NCBI GenBank assembly: GCA_018402455.1
Contig: JAGYIG010000011.1
Coordinates: forward strand, 27,832-91,831
Length of the DNA stretch: 64,000 bases
Direction: 5' to 3'
From: Opitutaceae bacterium
Lineage (GTDB): Bacteria > Verrucomicrobiota > Verrucomicrobiia > Opitutales > Opitutaceae
Notes under the pieces: generated by a model
What the model was told of the DNA's origin: nothing
Databases searched by the model: none
Seen by the model: the letters and a program-made list of their open reading frames with translations, nothing else
Shown: in pieces, positions 20,478 through 29,578 of the stretch
Position numbering within the stretch: position 1 is the first letter of the stretch
Layout of the letters: the number at the start of each line of letters is the position of its first letter
Program-made: the position numbers and the translations under genes

Positions 20478-20990
20478 CTACCACGGCCAGGCGGTCCAGA
20501 CCGGCCAGCGGGGCCAGGGGGCGTAGGCGAAGAAGACCGCGATCATGGCAAATGCGCAAATGAGGCGCCCGCCGGTCGAGAGCACGAACCCGACCGCTGC
20601 GCCAAACCCGGCCCGGAGCGATTCCTGACGCGTGCGTTTGGCGGCGTATTTTTCCGCCACCACGGCTCCGAAGATGGTGCCCAACAGCAGGGCCGGCAGG
20701 GAAAAGAACATCCCGACGAAGGCCCCCCCGGTGGCGCCGGCCATGCCCCATTTGGAGCCACCAAAAAGATGGGTGCCCACCAATACGCCCAGAAAATCGA
20801 CCACCACCGACGCGAACCAGGCCGCGCCAATCCACCCCATGGCCCCCCAGGACAACGAACCGGGCAGCAAGAGGGCGTGAAGGATGAAGCTCAGCAGGAT
20901 CAGCGTGGTCCCGGGGAGCAGAGGCACCAACACGCCGAGGAGTCCGACGAGGGTCAGCAGGCAAGTGAGCATCCAGACGGCGATTTCCAT
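20478..20990 (-). CDS. DUF456 family membrane protein
   Basis: A 170-residue hydrophobic protein starting at the ATG at 20990 (MEIAVWMLTCLLTLVGLLGV). Several membrane spans are visible, with Gly-rich segments GMAGATGGAFVGMFFSLPAL and GTIFGAVVAEKYAAKR characteristic of DUF456. PLLPGTTLILL is the conserved N-terminal motif. The function of the family is unknown. It is divergent from the sigma factor gene at 21170. Confidence 0.82.
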   Translation of the reverse strand: MEIAVWMLTCLLTLVGLLGVLVPLLPGTTLILLSFILHALLLPGSLSWGAMGWIGAAWFASVVVDFLGVLVGTHLFGGSKWGMAGATGGAFVGMFFSLPALLLGTIFGAVVAEKYAAKRTRQESLRAGFGAAVGFVLSTGGRLICAFAMIAVFFAYAPWPRWPVWTAWPW

Positions 20991-21169
20991 GCAGCGAAGA
21001 CACGCTGACAGGACTGCGAGTTGCTGCCATCTCAAATTCAGCGGTGGCGGGGAGCGCCCGGCATGATGCTTAAACGCATTATGGCTAGAAGGTTAAATAG
21101 GCTCGCGAAATTTCGGCCGATCGATAGGCAAAAATCTGCAACTGCCCGCGTCTCCGGCGTGTTCTCGGC

Positions 21170-21775
21170 ATGAACGATGAAACTCCAGTGCAATCACAAC
21201 CCTCCGGGCACATGACCCCGGTCGATTTCACGACCTTTATGCGAAACTATCAGGACATGGTCTATTCAACGGCAGTGCGTCTGCTGGGTAATGATGCCCA
21301 GGCCGAGGACATTTCTCAGGAAGTGTTTTTGAAGGCCTATGAGCGTTATGATGACCTCAGCACCAGTCCCACGGCGGGGGGGTGGCTCAAGACCGTGACG
21401 ACCAATTTGTCGATCAACCATTTGCAACGGTATCGGAAACGGTGGAGCTTTTTCTCTGATTTGGTGCACCGTGATCGGGAAGGCGAAGACTACGGCGAAG
21501 TCGAATTCGCCGCCCCGGACGGCGATTTTCTCGCTGATCTCAATCAAGGGGATCGCCGGGCATGGGTCGAACGGGCCCTCGAGGACCTGCCCGACCACCA
21601 GCGGGTGCCCTTGGTGCTCTACCACTTCGAAGACCTGCCCTACGACGAAATCGCCCGTCGTATGGGCGTCTCCCTTTCCAAAATCAAAACCGACATTCTC
21701 CGTGGTCGGGCCGCTCTCGCGCAGATCTTGACGCGCAGTGGCACCGCTCACGAATCCCTCACCGCCCAACGCTGA
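21170..21775 (+). CDS. ECF-type RNA polymerase sigma factor
   Basis: A 201-residue sigma-70 family protein. Region 2 has YQDMVYSTAVRLLGNDAQAE followed by DISQEVFLKAY, and region 4 has LEDLPDHQRVPLVLYHFEDL then YDEIARRMGVSLSKIKTDI, the DNA-binding helix-turn-helix. The middle is acidic and longer than the minimum. The next gene, 5 bases on, encodes a small one- or two-span membrane protein, placed like an anti-sigma factor. The DNA sites it reads are unknown. Confidence 0.92.
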   Translation: MNDETPVQSQPSGHMTPVDFTTFMRNYQDMVYSTAVRLLGNDAQAEDISQEVFLKAYERYDDLSTSPTAGGWLKTVTTNLSINHLQRYRKRWSFFSDLVHRDREGEDYGEVEFAAPDGDFLADLNQGDRRAWVERALEDLPDHQRVPLVLYHFEDLPYDEIARRMGVSLSKIKTDILRGRAALAQILTRSGTAHESLTAQR

Positions 21776-21780
21776 TCGCC

Positions 21781-22245
21781 ATGGCCCGTCTCACTCCCGA
21801 ACAACTCGAACAGAAAATCCACGCGGTGTTACGCCAGCAGCCCCCGCGTTCCGCCCCGGCCTCCTTGGAGGCCCGCGTGCTGGGCGAGATCGCGCGGCGC
21901 CAAGCGCTACCTTGGTGGCATCAAAGCTACGCCTACTGGCCCCACGCTATCAAGCTGGTCTTCCTCGTGGTCGCGACGGGCGTGGCCGGCGCGTTGCTGC
22001 TCGGCTCCATGCACCTGCTCGGCGTGATCAGCGGTGACCTGGTCGAACAACTGGTCACCCCGGTCTTCGGCGCAGCCCACACCCTCCGGTCCGCCTGCTC
22101 AGCCCTGATCGGGCTCGTGTCCCCGTCCTGGCCGGAACTGTCCAGCACCTACCTCTACGCCGGCTTGGCGGTGGTGGGTGGAGCCTACGCCGTGATGCTC
22201 GGACTGGGCGCCACGGCCTACCGCGTGCTGTGGCAGCATCGCTGA
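21781..22245 (+). CDS. Small membrane protein, probable anti-sigma partner
   Basis: A 154-residue product from the ATG at 21781, only 5 bases after the sigma factor stop. The cytoplasmic N-terminal 60 residues (ARLTPEQLEQKIHAVLRQQP) carry no zinc-binding HxxxCxxC motif. Two membrane spans follow (about 59-85 and 122-145). The place in the operon suggests that it binds the sigma factor, but no anti-sigma domain is recognisable, so this is inference from position. Confidence 0.65.
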   Translation: MARLTPEQLEQKIHAVLRQQPPRSAPASLEARVLGEIARRQALPWWHQSYAYWPHAIKLVFLVVATGVAGALLLGSMHLLGVISGDLVEQLVTPVFGAAHTLRSACSALIGLVSPSWPELSSTYLYAGLAVVGGAYAVMLGLGATAYRVLWQHR

Positions 22246-22286
22246 AATCCCTCCCCCCTGCATCCCTCCCTTTTCTAAATTTTGAT

Positions 22287-24062
22287 ATGAAACTCCCCCG
22301 CATTTTTACCTCGCTGGTCGGTGCCAGCCTCATCGTGACCCTGACGATGGCGCTGGTGCTGGGCTCGGGCGAAGCGCCCCCGCCTGCCTCCGACACGCCT
22401 CCGGGGCCCCGGCGGCGGATGATATGCGGAGCTGGGCGCTGCCGTCGCGCCGGCGCCGCCCACCCCGCCCCCGCCGCTGAAGTCGTCGAGGAACTGGTGG
22501 GTGCCATCGGCGCGGAAATCGAGCAAAGACGCCGAAGTCCGGGTCGAAAACGGCGTCGGACGATCCGCGCCACGACCGCGATCGCGGGACGTGGACCCCA
22601 CTCGGGTGAATTGGGTGCAGCTTGGGGAGCAATGCACTCTGCCGGAGGGCCAATCGGGCCTCCAATGTGGTCGCCATTCTCGGGACGTCGTTGACGGTGA
22701 ATCGCGCAACGAAGTGGTCGCGGTCTTGGGCAGCGTGATCAAACGGCCCGCCGGTCGGGAAGCGGTGGCCGTGGGATGGGCGATGGTGGTCAACGGCTAT
22801 GTGGGTGGCGAAGTCGGTGCGGTCGGGGCAACGTGCAACCCGGCCCCACCGCCGTGGTGGACGGGCAGATTGTTTGCGGGTGGGAATGCGGACTGCGCCC
22901 TGGGGCCGTGGTCAATGGCCCGATCAATCAGGTAGACTCGATCTTGGGAGCGGAAATGGCCGAGGGCCTGCGGGCTTGGGCAGGTGCGGGAGTGTTTGCT
23001 GAAGCTTCCGACCGCTCGCCTTTGACGAACACCCGGTTGGTTGTGGATGATCATGTTGGTGGCGCTGGGCTTCTATGTCCTGGCTGGCCTTGCTGCTCCC
23101 CTGCGGTGGTGACCCGCACGGTGGAGACCATGGAGCTCATCCGGGGATGTCATTGCTGACCGCCCTGCTCACGATGGTGATCACCCCGATTGCGATGCTG
23201 GTCTTGTCGGTGACGGTGGTGGGGCCGTTTGTGTTGGGCATCGTCCTGTTCTTCCTCGGCATCTTTGGCAAAGTTGTGTTCCTCGGGCCTGGGTCGGGCG
23301 ACGCATCACGGAACCGGCTGGAAGTTTCCGGCCCTGGGCCGTTGATTGGTTATGTGATCACCCTGGGTATTTATCTGGTCCCGATCCTGGCTTCATCTTC
23401 TCGAAGCTGAGCGGCTTTCTGCATGGGCATCGTGGTCTACACATCATCCTCGTGATGCAGGACAACGGCTCGTCGCCGAATACCCCGGCAGGGCGCCGCT
23501 GGCTCCACTGCATCCCGCGCCGCCGCCGCCTGTCAGCACCGCCGCCGCAAGGGACGATCGGATTCTTTTCGCCGAGGGCGGTTCCGGTGGTTCAGCGTCG
23601 CCGCCGGCATGCCTCCCCTTCCACCCGCGGCGGGGCGAGCGCGGTGGAGCTGCCCGGAACAGCTTCCACCCTCCCGCGGGCGGGGTTTTGGGCTCGGTTT
23701 GCCGCGACCCGACTGATGTCATCGCGCTGGGCATCGTGGTGGGAATTCTCAATATCGGGGGATTATTTGCCGTGGTGGCCACGGCTACTTCATCAGCGCT
23801 GTGGGCACCTCAAGGGCACCCCACGCTGGGAGGGGGTTGTGTTGGGCCTGGAAAATTGTGCGGGTGGGATGATAAGCCGGTCGATTGGGCCGTGGCCTTG
23901 GTGCGCAGTCTGGGCGCGTTCCTTCCCCTCTGCGTGATGGGGATCGGTTTCCCTGTGGGTGGTGTGGATCTGGGCGGCGCCAGTCCCATGTCAAGATCGC
24001 GGGCACGACCATCGAAAATGCCCAAAGGGAGTATCCTTAATCTGAATACGGAGATCAACTGA
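22287..24062 (+). pseudogene. Polymer-forming (bactofilin-like) / RDD membrane protein, broken by many frameshifts
   Basis: An N-terminal signal or membrane anchor (MKLPRIFTSLVGASLIVTLT) is followed by out-of-frame pieces of one protein. Piece one is a short-repeat beta-helix of VNGYVGGEV, GPTAVVDGQIVC and PGAVVNGPINQ type, as in polymer-forming cytoskeletal proteins. Piece two has membrane spans (LLTALLTMVITPIAMLVLSV onward to LIGYVITLGIYLVPIL). Piece three is an RDD-like domain (DVIALGIVVGILNIGGLFAV, then VDWAVALVRSLGAFL and SWHDKIAGTTI-like remnants near 24000). Losses fall mainly in G or C runs, and the coding text stays good in another frame. It probably belongs to the operon of the sigma factor and its partner. 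Confidence 0.65.
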
Positions 24063-24065
24063 TTA

Positions 24066-24296
24066 ATGCGTTCCGCTTCCTTTTGCTCTGGTGCCTGTTG
24101 TTCGTGCTGTGTTGCCGCGCCGCTGGCGGTGTTGGCGGTGATCGCCTGCCCGGTGGTGTGGTTGGCGCTGCTGCCGTTCCGGCTGCTTGGGGTGGTGGTG
24201 ACGGGGATTTCGTTCCGCAGGCGCTGGTGACCCTGCCGGCTCGTCTGCTGGGATGGCGCCGCCGGCAAAGAAGGCACATTGTTCTTGAAAATTTAG
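24066..24296 (+). pseudogene. Small hydrophobic protein, apparently frameshifted
   Basis: Two overlapping frames hold one likely membrane peptide: FRFLLLWCLLFVLCC in one and APLAVLAVIACPVVWLALLP in the next, followed by a basic tail (RLLGWRRRQRR). No domain is recognised. It lies between the broken RDD gene and purE, in the same indel-rich zone. Confidence 0.35.
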
Positions 24297-24336
24297 GTGC
24301 TGACAGTGTCGGCCGGTGGTCCGATAGCTTCGTGCC

Positions 24337-24825
24337 ATGGCCAAGCCACTTGTAGGCATCATTATGGGCAGCACGTCCGACTGGGAGACGATGCAGCACG
24401 CTGCTCAAACCCTGACCGATTTGAAGATCCCCTTCGAGCAGCACGTCGTCAGTGCGCACCGCACCCCCGACCGCATGTATGACTACGCTCGGACGGCGCG
24501 ATCGCGGGGATTAAAAGTGATTATTGCCGGAGCGGGTGGGGCGGCGCATCTGCCGGGAATGACGGCCGCCCTCACGCCCGTGCCGGTGCTCGGGGTTCCG
24601 GTGGAATCCCGGGTGCTCAAAGGGCAGGACTCGCTGCTCTCGATCGTGCAGATGCCGGGGGGGGTGCCCGTCGCGACGTTTGCAATCGGCCCGGCCGGGG
24701 CGACCAATGCTGCTCTCTTCGCCGCCGCGATGCTGGCGACGACGAGCAAGCGGATTCAAAGCGCCTACGACCGATTCCGGGAGAATCAGACCGAAAAGGT
24801 CTTGCGGGCTGAATTGCCGCACTGA
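24337..24825 (+). CDS. purE: N5-carboxyaminoimidazole ribonucleotide mutase
   Basis: A 162-residue class I PurE, which shifts the carboxyl group of N5-CAIR to C4 in purine synthesis. [13 protein letters not shown], the catalytic-loop [20 protein letters not shown] and the [20 protein letters not shown] segments are all intact. purK follows 63 bases later on the same strand, the usual pair. Confidence 0.97.
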   Translation: MAKPLVGIIMGSTSDWETMQHAAQTLTDLKIPFEQHVVSAHRTPDRMYDYARTARSRGLKVIIAGAGGAAHLPGMTAALTPVPVLGVPVESRVLKGQDSLLSIVQMPGGVPVATFAIGPAGATNAALFAAAMLATTSKRIQSAYDRFRENQTEKVLRAELPH

Positions 24826-24888
24826 ACCGGCGCTTTTTCGACCTCGGGTTGGTTTTCCGCTTTTCGTTTTGGGGTCGGGCGATTCAGC

Positions 24889-26049
24889 GTGTCGGCCATG
24901 ATATCTCCCGGCAGCGCGATTGGTGTATTAGGCGGCGGCCAATTGGGCCGGATGTTGGCCCATGCCGCGACCAGAATGGGTTATCGGCTGCACGTCTTTG
25001 AACCGCAGGAAAATTGCCCCGCAGGCGAGGTCGCTTCCCGGGAGTTCAATTTTGAGTATCGGGAGGTGGAGCGGCTGAAAGAATTCGCCCGGGGGTGTGC
25101 GGCGGTCACCTACGAGTTTGAGAACGTGCCGGTGAAACCGCTCTGGGAGATCGAGGAGATTGTGCCCCTGCGGCCGCACTGGGAGGTGTTGGAAACCTGT
25201 CAAAATCGGGCCCGCGAGAAGAACTGGCTGCAGCGCCACGGCTTTCCGGTGGTGCCTTTTGCCGAAGTGGCAGCCGGCGAGGACCTGAGCCAGGCCATTC
25301 GCAAAGTGGGCATGCCCGCGGTCGTGAAAACCGCGGATTTCGGCTACGACGGCAAAGGCCAGGTGAAGGTCCGCACGCCCGCGGAGGTCGCGGAAGCGGT
25401 GAAGGCCTTTGCCGGTCAACGGGCGGTGGTGGAGCGGTTCATCGATTTTAAGTGCGAGCTTTCGGTAATCGTCGCGCGGAACCCACAGGGTGAAATCCGC
25501 ACCTTCCCCGTCGCAGAAAACATCCACACCCGCCATATTTTGGATTTCTCCATCGTGCCGGCGCGGATCGATCCAGCGGTGCAACGGGAGGCGGCCGAAC
25601 TGGCGGTGAACATCGCGGATGCGTTCGGGCTGGTCGGCCTGCTCGCAGTGGAGCTTTTTCTCGATTCCGATGGTCGGCTGGCGGTGAACGAAATGGCGCC
25701 GCGGACGCATAACTCCGGTCATTGGACGCTCGACGGCTGCGTCACCTCCCAGTTCGAACAACAGGTGCGGGCGATTGCCGGGCTTCCCTTGGGCGATACG
25801 GCCATGACGGTCCCGGCGGCGGTGATGGTGAATATTTTGGGGAACGTCTGGAAGGGGCAGGGGAAGGAACCAATCGGATCGCCGAATTGGTCCGGCCTGC
25901 TCTCCCATCCGCGCGCGAAGCTCCACCTTTACGGCAAGAGCCAGCCACGAGCCGCTAGGAAAATGGGCCACTTCACCCTCACCGGAGAGGACGTCGCGAC
26001 GGTATTCAAATCTGCGCGGGCCCTGAAGACGGGACTGCGCTCCCCCTGA
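24889..26049 (+). CDS. purK: N5-carboxyaminoimidazole ribonucleotide synthase
   Basis: A 386-residue ATP-grasp enzyme that carboxylates AIR with bicarbonate and ATP. The N-terminal GVLGGGQLGRMLAHAA, VTYEFENVP, KTADFGYDGKGQ (ATP-binding loop) and NEMAPRTHNSGHWTLDGCVT motifs are clear. Translation may start at GTG 24889 or at ATG 24898; the difference is three residues. It forms a purE-purK unit. Confidence 0.96.
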   Translation: MSAMISPGSAIGVLGGGQLGRMLAHAATRMGYRLHVFEPQENCPAGEVASREFNFEYREVERLKEFARGCAAVTYEFENVPVKPLWEIEEIVPLRPHWEVLETCQNRAREKNWLQRHGFPVVPFAEVAAGEDLSQAIRKVGMPAVVKTADFGYDGKGQVKVRTPAEVAEAVKAFAGQRAVVERFIDFKCELSVIVARNPQGEIRTFPVAENIHTRHILDFSIVPARIDPAVQREAAELAVNIADAFGLVGLLAVELFLDSDGRLAVNEMAPRTHNSGHWTLDGCVTSQFEQQVRAIAGLPLGDTAMTVPAAVMVNILGNVWKGQGKEPIGSPNWSGLLSHPRAKLHLYGKSQPRAARKMGHFTLTGEDVATVFKSARALKTGLRSP

Positions 26050-26053
26050 GCGC

Positions 26054-26671
26054 TCAACCCTCGGCGAGAAACCGCCGGTAGTCCTCAGGCGTATCAATAT
26101 CGAGCGCGAGCTCGGGCAGTTCGATTTGCTCAAGAAGTCCGGCGGGCAGGTGCTGAAACAGCGGCCGGATCCCCTCATCCCCCCGCAGCTGTCGCAGGGC
26201 CGCAAACATCGAGGCATGCACCCAGCACGGCGCTCCGGGATGGCCTCCGTAGCGGGCCGCGACCAGTTTGGTGCAGCCCGTTTTCGCGACCCCCGCCGCC
26301 ACCAGTTTCCGCAGGGTGGACCCGGTCAAATGGGGCTGGTCGACCAAGGTGAAGAGCAACGATTCCAGCCGCGAGTCCCAACCCAGCGCGGCCGCCAACC
26401 CGGCTTGAACCGACGTCGAAAGCCCGGTCGCCCAGTCGGGGTTGATCACCAGCTGCACCTCGGGCGACGCGAGGAGCGGTCGCACAGGGGCGGAGTGAGC
26501 CCCTAGAACGACAAAAACCCGGGCGAAGACTCCCGCTTCCTGCACGACGCGACAGGTGTGCTCGAGGAGTGATTCGGCCCCGATTTTGAGGAGCTGCTTG
26601 GGCGCGCCGAAGCGGGTCGATCCCCCCGCCGCCAGAATGACGGCGGCCACCTGCGGCGCGTCAGCTCCCAT
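26054..26671 (-). CDS. MobA/MocA-like nucleotidyltransferase
   Basis: A 205-residue protein from the ATG at 26671 (MGADAPQVAAVILAAGGSTR). LAAGGSTRFGAPKQLL is the nucleotide-binding loop of the NTP_transf_3 group (MobA, MocA). LVDQPHLTG and GHPGAPCWV are the usual metal- and substrate-site segments. MocA adds CMP to molybdopterin for molybdenum hydroxylases. The start overlaps the end of the xdhC-like gene by 11 bases, which makes a role in Mo-cofactor maturation likely. It ends 5 bases from the convergent purK. Confidence 0.88.
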   Translation of the reverse strand: MGADAPQVAAVILAAGGSTRFGAPKQLLKIGAESLLEHTCRVVQEAGVFARVFVVLGAHSAPVRPLLASPEVQLVINPDWATGLSTSVQAGLAAALGWDSRLESLLFTLVDQPHLTGSTLRKLVAAGVAKTGCTKLVAARYGGHPGAPCWVHASMFAALRQLRGDEGIRPLFQHLPAGLLEQIELPELALDIDTPEDYRRFLAEG

Positions 26672-27665
26672 GGATGGGGTGATCGCGCTCCGCCAAGGGA
26701 CGGCCACTGCGCTGGTGGAGGTGCGCTTGAATCTCGCTGACAATTGCGAGGGCCACGGCGGGGGCGCCCTCTCCCCCCAGGTCGAGGCCCACCGGGTAGT
26801 GGAGTGATTCGCAATCCGGAGGAAACCCCGCATCAGCCAGCAGGCGTTGGCCCCGCTGCCTTGGTCCCAAGAGTCCCAGGTAGGGAAGCCTCAGGGGCAG
26901 CAAGGTTTGCAGAAGCGGTAAATCGAAACGGTAGTGGTGAGTCATGATGACGGCGACCGTCTGGTCGTCCCAATGGACCCTTTGAGCCGCCGATTCTGCC
27001 GGGGCGCATGCGACCGAGGTTGCGCCGGGGAAGCGATGGGCGTCCGCAAATCGGGCCCGAGGATCAAAAATTATCGTCTCCCAGCCCAGCTGAATTGCCA
27101 GTTGGTGGAGGGCCGGGGCATCGTCCCCCGCTCCAAAAATAACCACCCGCAAGGGCGGCAAAATGAGCTGGCCCAAAACCCGGCTGGGATCGCGGGAGGT
27201 TTCCCGCTCGATTCGGGTGCCGATGGTATTCGCGGACGATGATGGTTCGTCCCAAACCACTTCCAATGCGGTAGCCCGGCGCTCGTTTTTGTGAGCCTGC
27301 ACGACCCGCGCCCAAGGAGGACATGCCTCCAGTTTTTCGATCAAGACGTGGACCACTCCATGACATCCGGTGCCGGTGCCCCAGAGCACATCGTTTTCCG
27401 AAGAAGTGTCGTAAGTAATTAATTTATAGTTATTTGAGGACGAAATCAGTTCGACCGCATGCGCATCGATGTCCTGCTCCAGGCACCCCCCGGAGATGGC
27501 ACCGATGGCCGCGCGGTCGGGCAGCACCAGTCGACGTGCTCCCGCCCGACGGTAGGACGAACCGTCGACTTTCACCAGCGTGGCCAACGCGCAAGGGAAG
27601 TCGTCTTGCGTGGCGAGCTGTACTGAAATTTCAAATACTTCGTTCACTGCGGCAAAAAAGGGCAT
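26661..27665 (-). CDS. xdhC: XdhC/CoxI family molybdenum cofactor insertion protein
   Basis: A 334-residue protein. The N-terminal XdhC/CoxI domain has ATLVKVDGSSYRRAGARRLV and AISGGCLEQDI. The C-terminal Rossmann-like domain has VVIFGAGDDAPALHQLA and ends with YLGLLGPRQRGQRLL and YPVGLDLGGEGAPAVALAIV. Known XdhC binds the sulfurated molybdenum cofactor and delivers it to xanthine dehydrogenase. The partner enzyme here may be the Tat-exported one at the window start, 26 kb away. It is translationally linked to the MobA-like gene. Confidence 0.92.
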   Translation of the reverse strand: MPFFAAVNEVFEISVQLATQDDFPCALATLVKVDGSSYRRAGARRLVLPDRAAIGAISGGCLEQDIDAHAVELISSSNNYKLITYDTSSENDVLWGTGTGCHGVVHVLIEKLEACPPWARVVQAHKNERRATALEVVWDEPSSSANTIGTRIERETSRDPSRVLGQLILPPLRVVIFGAGDDAPALHQLAIQLGWETIIFDPRARFADAHRFPGATSVACAPAESAAQRVHWDDQTVAVIMTHHYRFDLPLLQTLLPLRLPYLGLLGPRQRGQRLLADAGFPPDCESLHYPVGLDLGGEGAPAVALAIVSEIQAHLHQRSGRPLAERDHPIHGS

Positions 27666-27866
27666 ACACCTGCGATGAATTTAGATTATCGGGTGACCTG
27701 TTCGGGCACGATTCTTCTTTTTTGCTCATTTAAAGTTAAGTAAATCACTTTGTTTAGTTATTAAACTTATTACTTGTGCAATTGATCATGTAACGTATTC
27801 GTGACGGCAAGATAACGCGGTTTTGGCCGCTCATCTTGGATCAACTACAACACAACTACATCTAAA
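27666..27866. other. AT-rich upstream region of the TonB receptor and xdhC genes
   Basis: This 201-base divergent intergenic region is much richer in A and T (27715-27800) than the rest of the window. It should hold the promoters of both the leftward xdhC and the rightward receptor gene. I cannot assign a specific operator. Confidence 0.5.
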
Positions 27867-28245
27867 ATGAACATCCGTCCCTTCAAGGGATTCGCGGTAC
27901 CGTTTGCGCTGCTTCTGGGCGTTAGCGGTGGTCCTGTCGCATTTGCGCAGTCAGCCAACGAATCCTCCAACTCCTCGGAAGACCAGGTTGTCCTCGAAAA
28001 ATTTGAGGTCACTGGCTCGCGCATCAAACGCCTTGATGTCGAAACCCCGCAACCTGTCGTGAGCATCACGGCCTCCGATCTGGAAACCACCGGTTTCTCG
28101 ACCGTCGCTGACGCCATGCGTTCGTTGCCATTCAACTCGGGTCAGAGCCTCACACCGGTGAGTTCCGGCACGAGCTTCACGCCTGGTCTGAGCTCCTTCA
28201 ACCTCCGCGGTTTGGGCAACAACAACGTACTGGTTCTGGTCAACG
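27867..28245 (+). pseudogene. TonB-dependent receptor, 5' fragment (interrupted by IS)
   Basis: Residues 1-126 of a TonB-dependent outer membrane receptor: a signal peptide (FAVPFALLLGVSGGPVAFAQ), the TonB-box-like region and the start of the plug domain (EKFEVTGSRIKRLDVETPQP, then VVSITASDLETTGFSTVADA, SSFNLRGLGNNNVLVLVN). An IS3-family element enters after VLVLVN, and the frame then runs into the IS and stops at 28289. Joining base 28245 to 29582 restores the frame exactly and gives a protein of about 929 residues (VLVLVN/GRRAAPFG), normal for the family. Confidence 0.93.
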
Positions 28246-28380
28246 TGAAGTGGACCCCGTCGGTTGGACAGTTGGAACGGGTTTGTTAGTTATGGTTTCG
28301 GTGGTTTGGAACAAGGATAAAAGGAAATGGAGGGGTGCAGGGGAGGAAGCTCAGCTTCCTCCCCGCTCTATACGCCGCCG

Positions 28381-29241
28381 TTAAGCGGCCACGGCCGTTT
28401 GGGTTTGGTGATAGACTTCGCATGGAGTTTGGCGACCGTGCGAGGAATGCGGGCGTCGCTCGTTGTAGAACTGGAAGTAGGTATCGAGGTGATGGTGGGC
28501 CTCGACCATGGTCTCGTAGCGCTTCAGGTAGACTTCCTCGTATTTGACCGTGCGCCACAGGCGCTCGACGAACACGTTGTCCAGGCAGCGGCCTTTGCCA
28601 TCCATCGACAGCTTCACCCCGGCCGCCAACAGCGGTTGGGTGAACTCCGCACTGGTAAACTGGCAGCCTTGATCGGTGTTGAAGATCTCTGGGATCCCGT
28701 AGATCGACATGGCTCGTTGCACCGCTCGCACACAAAAAGATGCATCAAGGGTGTTGGACAGCTCCCACGAGAGCACCATCCGAGAGTGCCAGTCGATCAC
28801 TGCACATAGGTAGATGTAGCCTCCTTGGACGGGGATGTAAGTGATGTCGGTTGCCCAGACCTGGTTGGCACGATCTACCACCAGATCGCGCAGCAGATAC
28901 GCGTAGATGGGATGCGCGGCGGCTTTCTTCGACAGGCTCGGCTTGCGATAAATCGCGGTCAGTCCCATCAGACGCATCAAACGGCGCACCCGCTTACGGT
29001 TCACCTCGTAGCCCTCCCGTTGTAGCCAACGCATCATTTGACGGCTGCCGAAAAACGGAAACGCCAGAAAGGTCTCGTCGATCACGCGCATGAGCGCCAA
29101 ATCGGCCGGTGGGGTCGGCTTGGGCTGGTGGTAGTAGGTCGAGCGCGGCAGTTCCAGTAGCTCGCACTGCCGGACCACACTCAGCTTCGGATGCTCGGTA
29201 TCAATCATATCGCGGCGCTGCTTATTCCCCATACGGGCCAA
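28381..29241 (-). CDS. IS3-family transposase OrfB (DDE integrase core)
   Basis: A 286-residue rve-domain transposase. The N-terminal HTH_21 region (FPFFGSRQMMRWLQREGYEV) leads into the catalytic core: first Asp in WATDITYIPVQGGYIYL, second Asp in FNTDQGCQFTSAEF, and Glu in DNVFVERLWRTVKYEEVYL, so the DDE triad is complete. It is normally made as a fusion with OrfA by -1 frameshifting. Confidence 0.95.
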   Translation of the reverse strand: MARMGNKQRRDMIDTEHPKLSVVRQCELLELPRSTYYHQPKPTPPADLALMRVIDETFLAFPFFGSRQMMRWLQREGYEVNRKRVRRLMRLMGLTAIYRKPSLSKKAAAHPIYAYLLRDLVVDRANQVWATDITYIPVQGGYIYLCAVIDWHSRMVLSWELSNTLDASFCVRAVQRAMSIYGIPEIFNTDQGCQFTSAEFTQPLLAAGVKLSMDGKGRCLDNVFVERLWRTVKYEEVYLKRYETMVEAHHHLDTYFQFYNERRPHSSHGRQTPCEVYHQTQTAVAA

Positions 29242-29521
29242 CTTTTTTTTTGAGCCAATCGAGCTCCATCTTCAACTGACCGATCTCAGCGTAGAGGTCC
29301 TTCTCCTTGCGATCTCGCTCGATCTCATCGCGGACTTTGGCCGAGGGCTTCGCAAAGACCTCGGGTAGTCGCGTGGCGACCTCCTTTTTCCATTGGCTGA
29401 CTTGCACGGGATGGATCTCGTATCGCTGGGCGATCACGTGAATCGGCTCGATGCCCTTAAGGGCGTCGAGACCTACTTTGGCTTTGAACTCGGCACTGAA
29501 TGAACGTCGCTTCTTCGACAT
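29222..29521 (-). CDS. IS3-family transposase OrfA (HTH)
   Basis: A 99-residue DNA-binding protein: RRSFSAEFKAKVGLDALKG, then VIAQRYEIHPVQVSQWKKEV (helix-turn-helix) and a leucine-rich tail (YAEIGQLKMELDWLKKKV). It overlaps orfB by 20 bases at the A-run. Confidence 0.94.
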   Translation of the reverse strand: MSKKRRSFSAEFKAKVGLDALKGIEPIHVIAQRYEIHPVQVSQWKKEVATRLPEVFAKPSAKVRDEIERDRKEKDLYAEIGQLKMELDWLKKKVGPYGE

Positions 29522-29578
29522 GTTGGACTCCTTCTGGATTTAATCATCCGATCTGTCCAACTTTCGGGGACCACCTCA

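Larger units (their letters stand above)
28246..29578 (-). mobile_element. IS3-family insertion sequence, 1333 bp, with 3-bp target duplication
   Basis: The ends are imperfect inverted repeats: left TGAAGTGGACCCCG with GTTGGACAG, right (reverse complement) TGAGGTGGTCCCCG with GTTGGACAG. ACG is duplicated at 28243-28245 and 29579-29581. Inside, on the minus strand, are orfA (29222-29521) and orfB (28381-29241), overlapping by 20 bases. A run of nine A (29243-29251 on the minus strand) in the overlap is a likely -1 slippage site for the OrfAB transposase. Nothing looks decayed, so the insertion is probably recent and perhaps still active. Confidence 0.95.
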
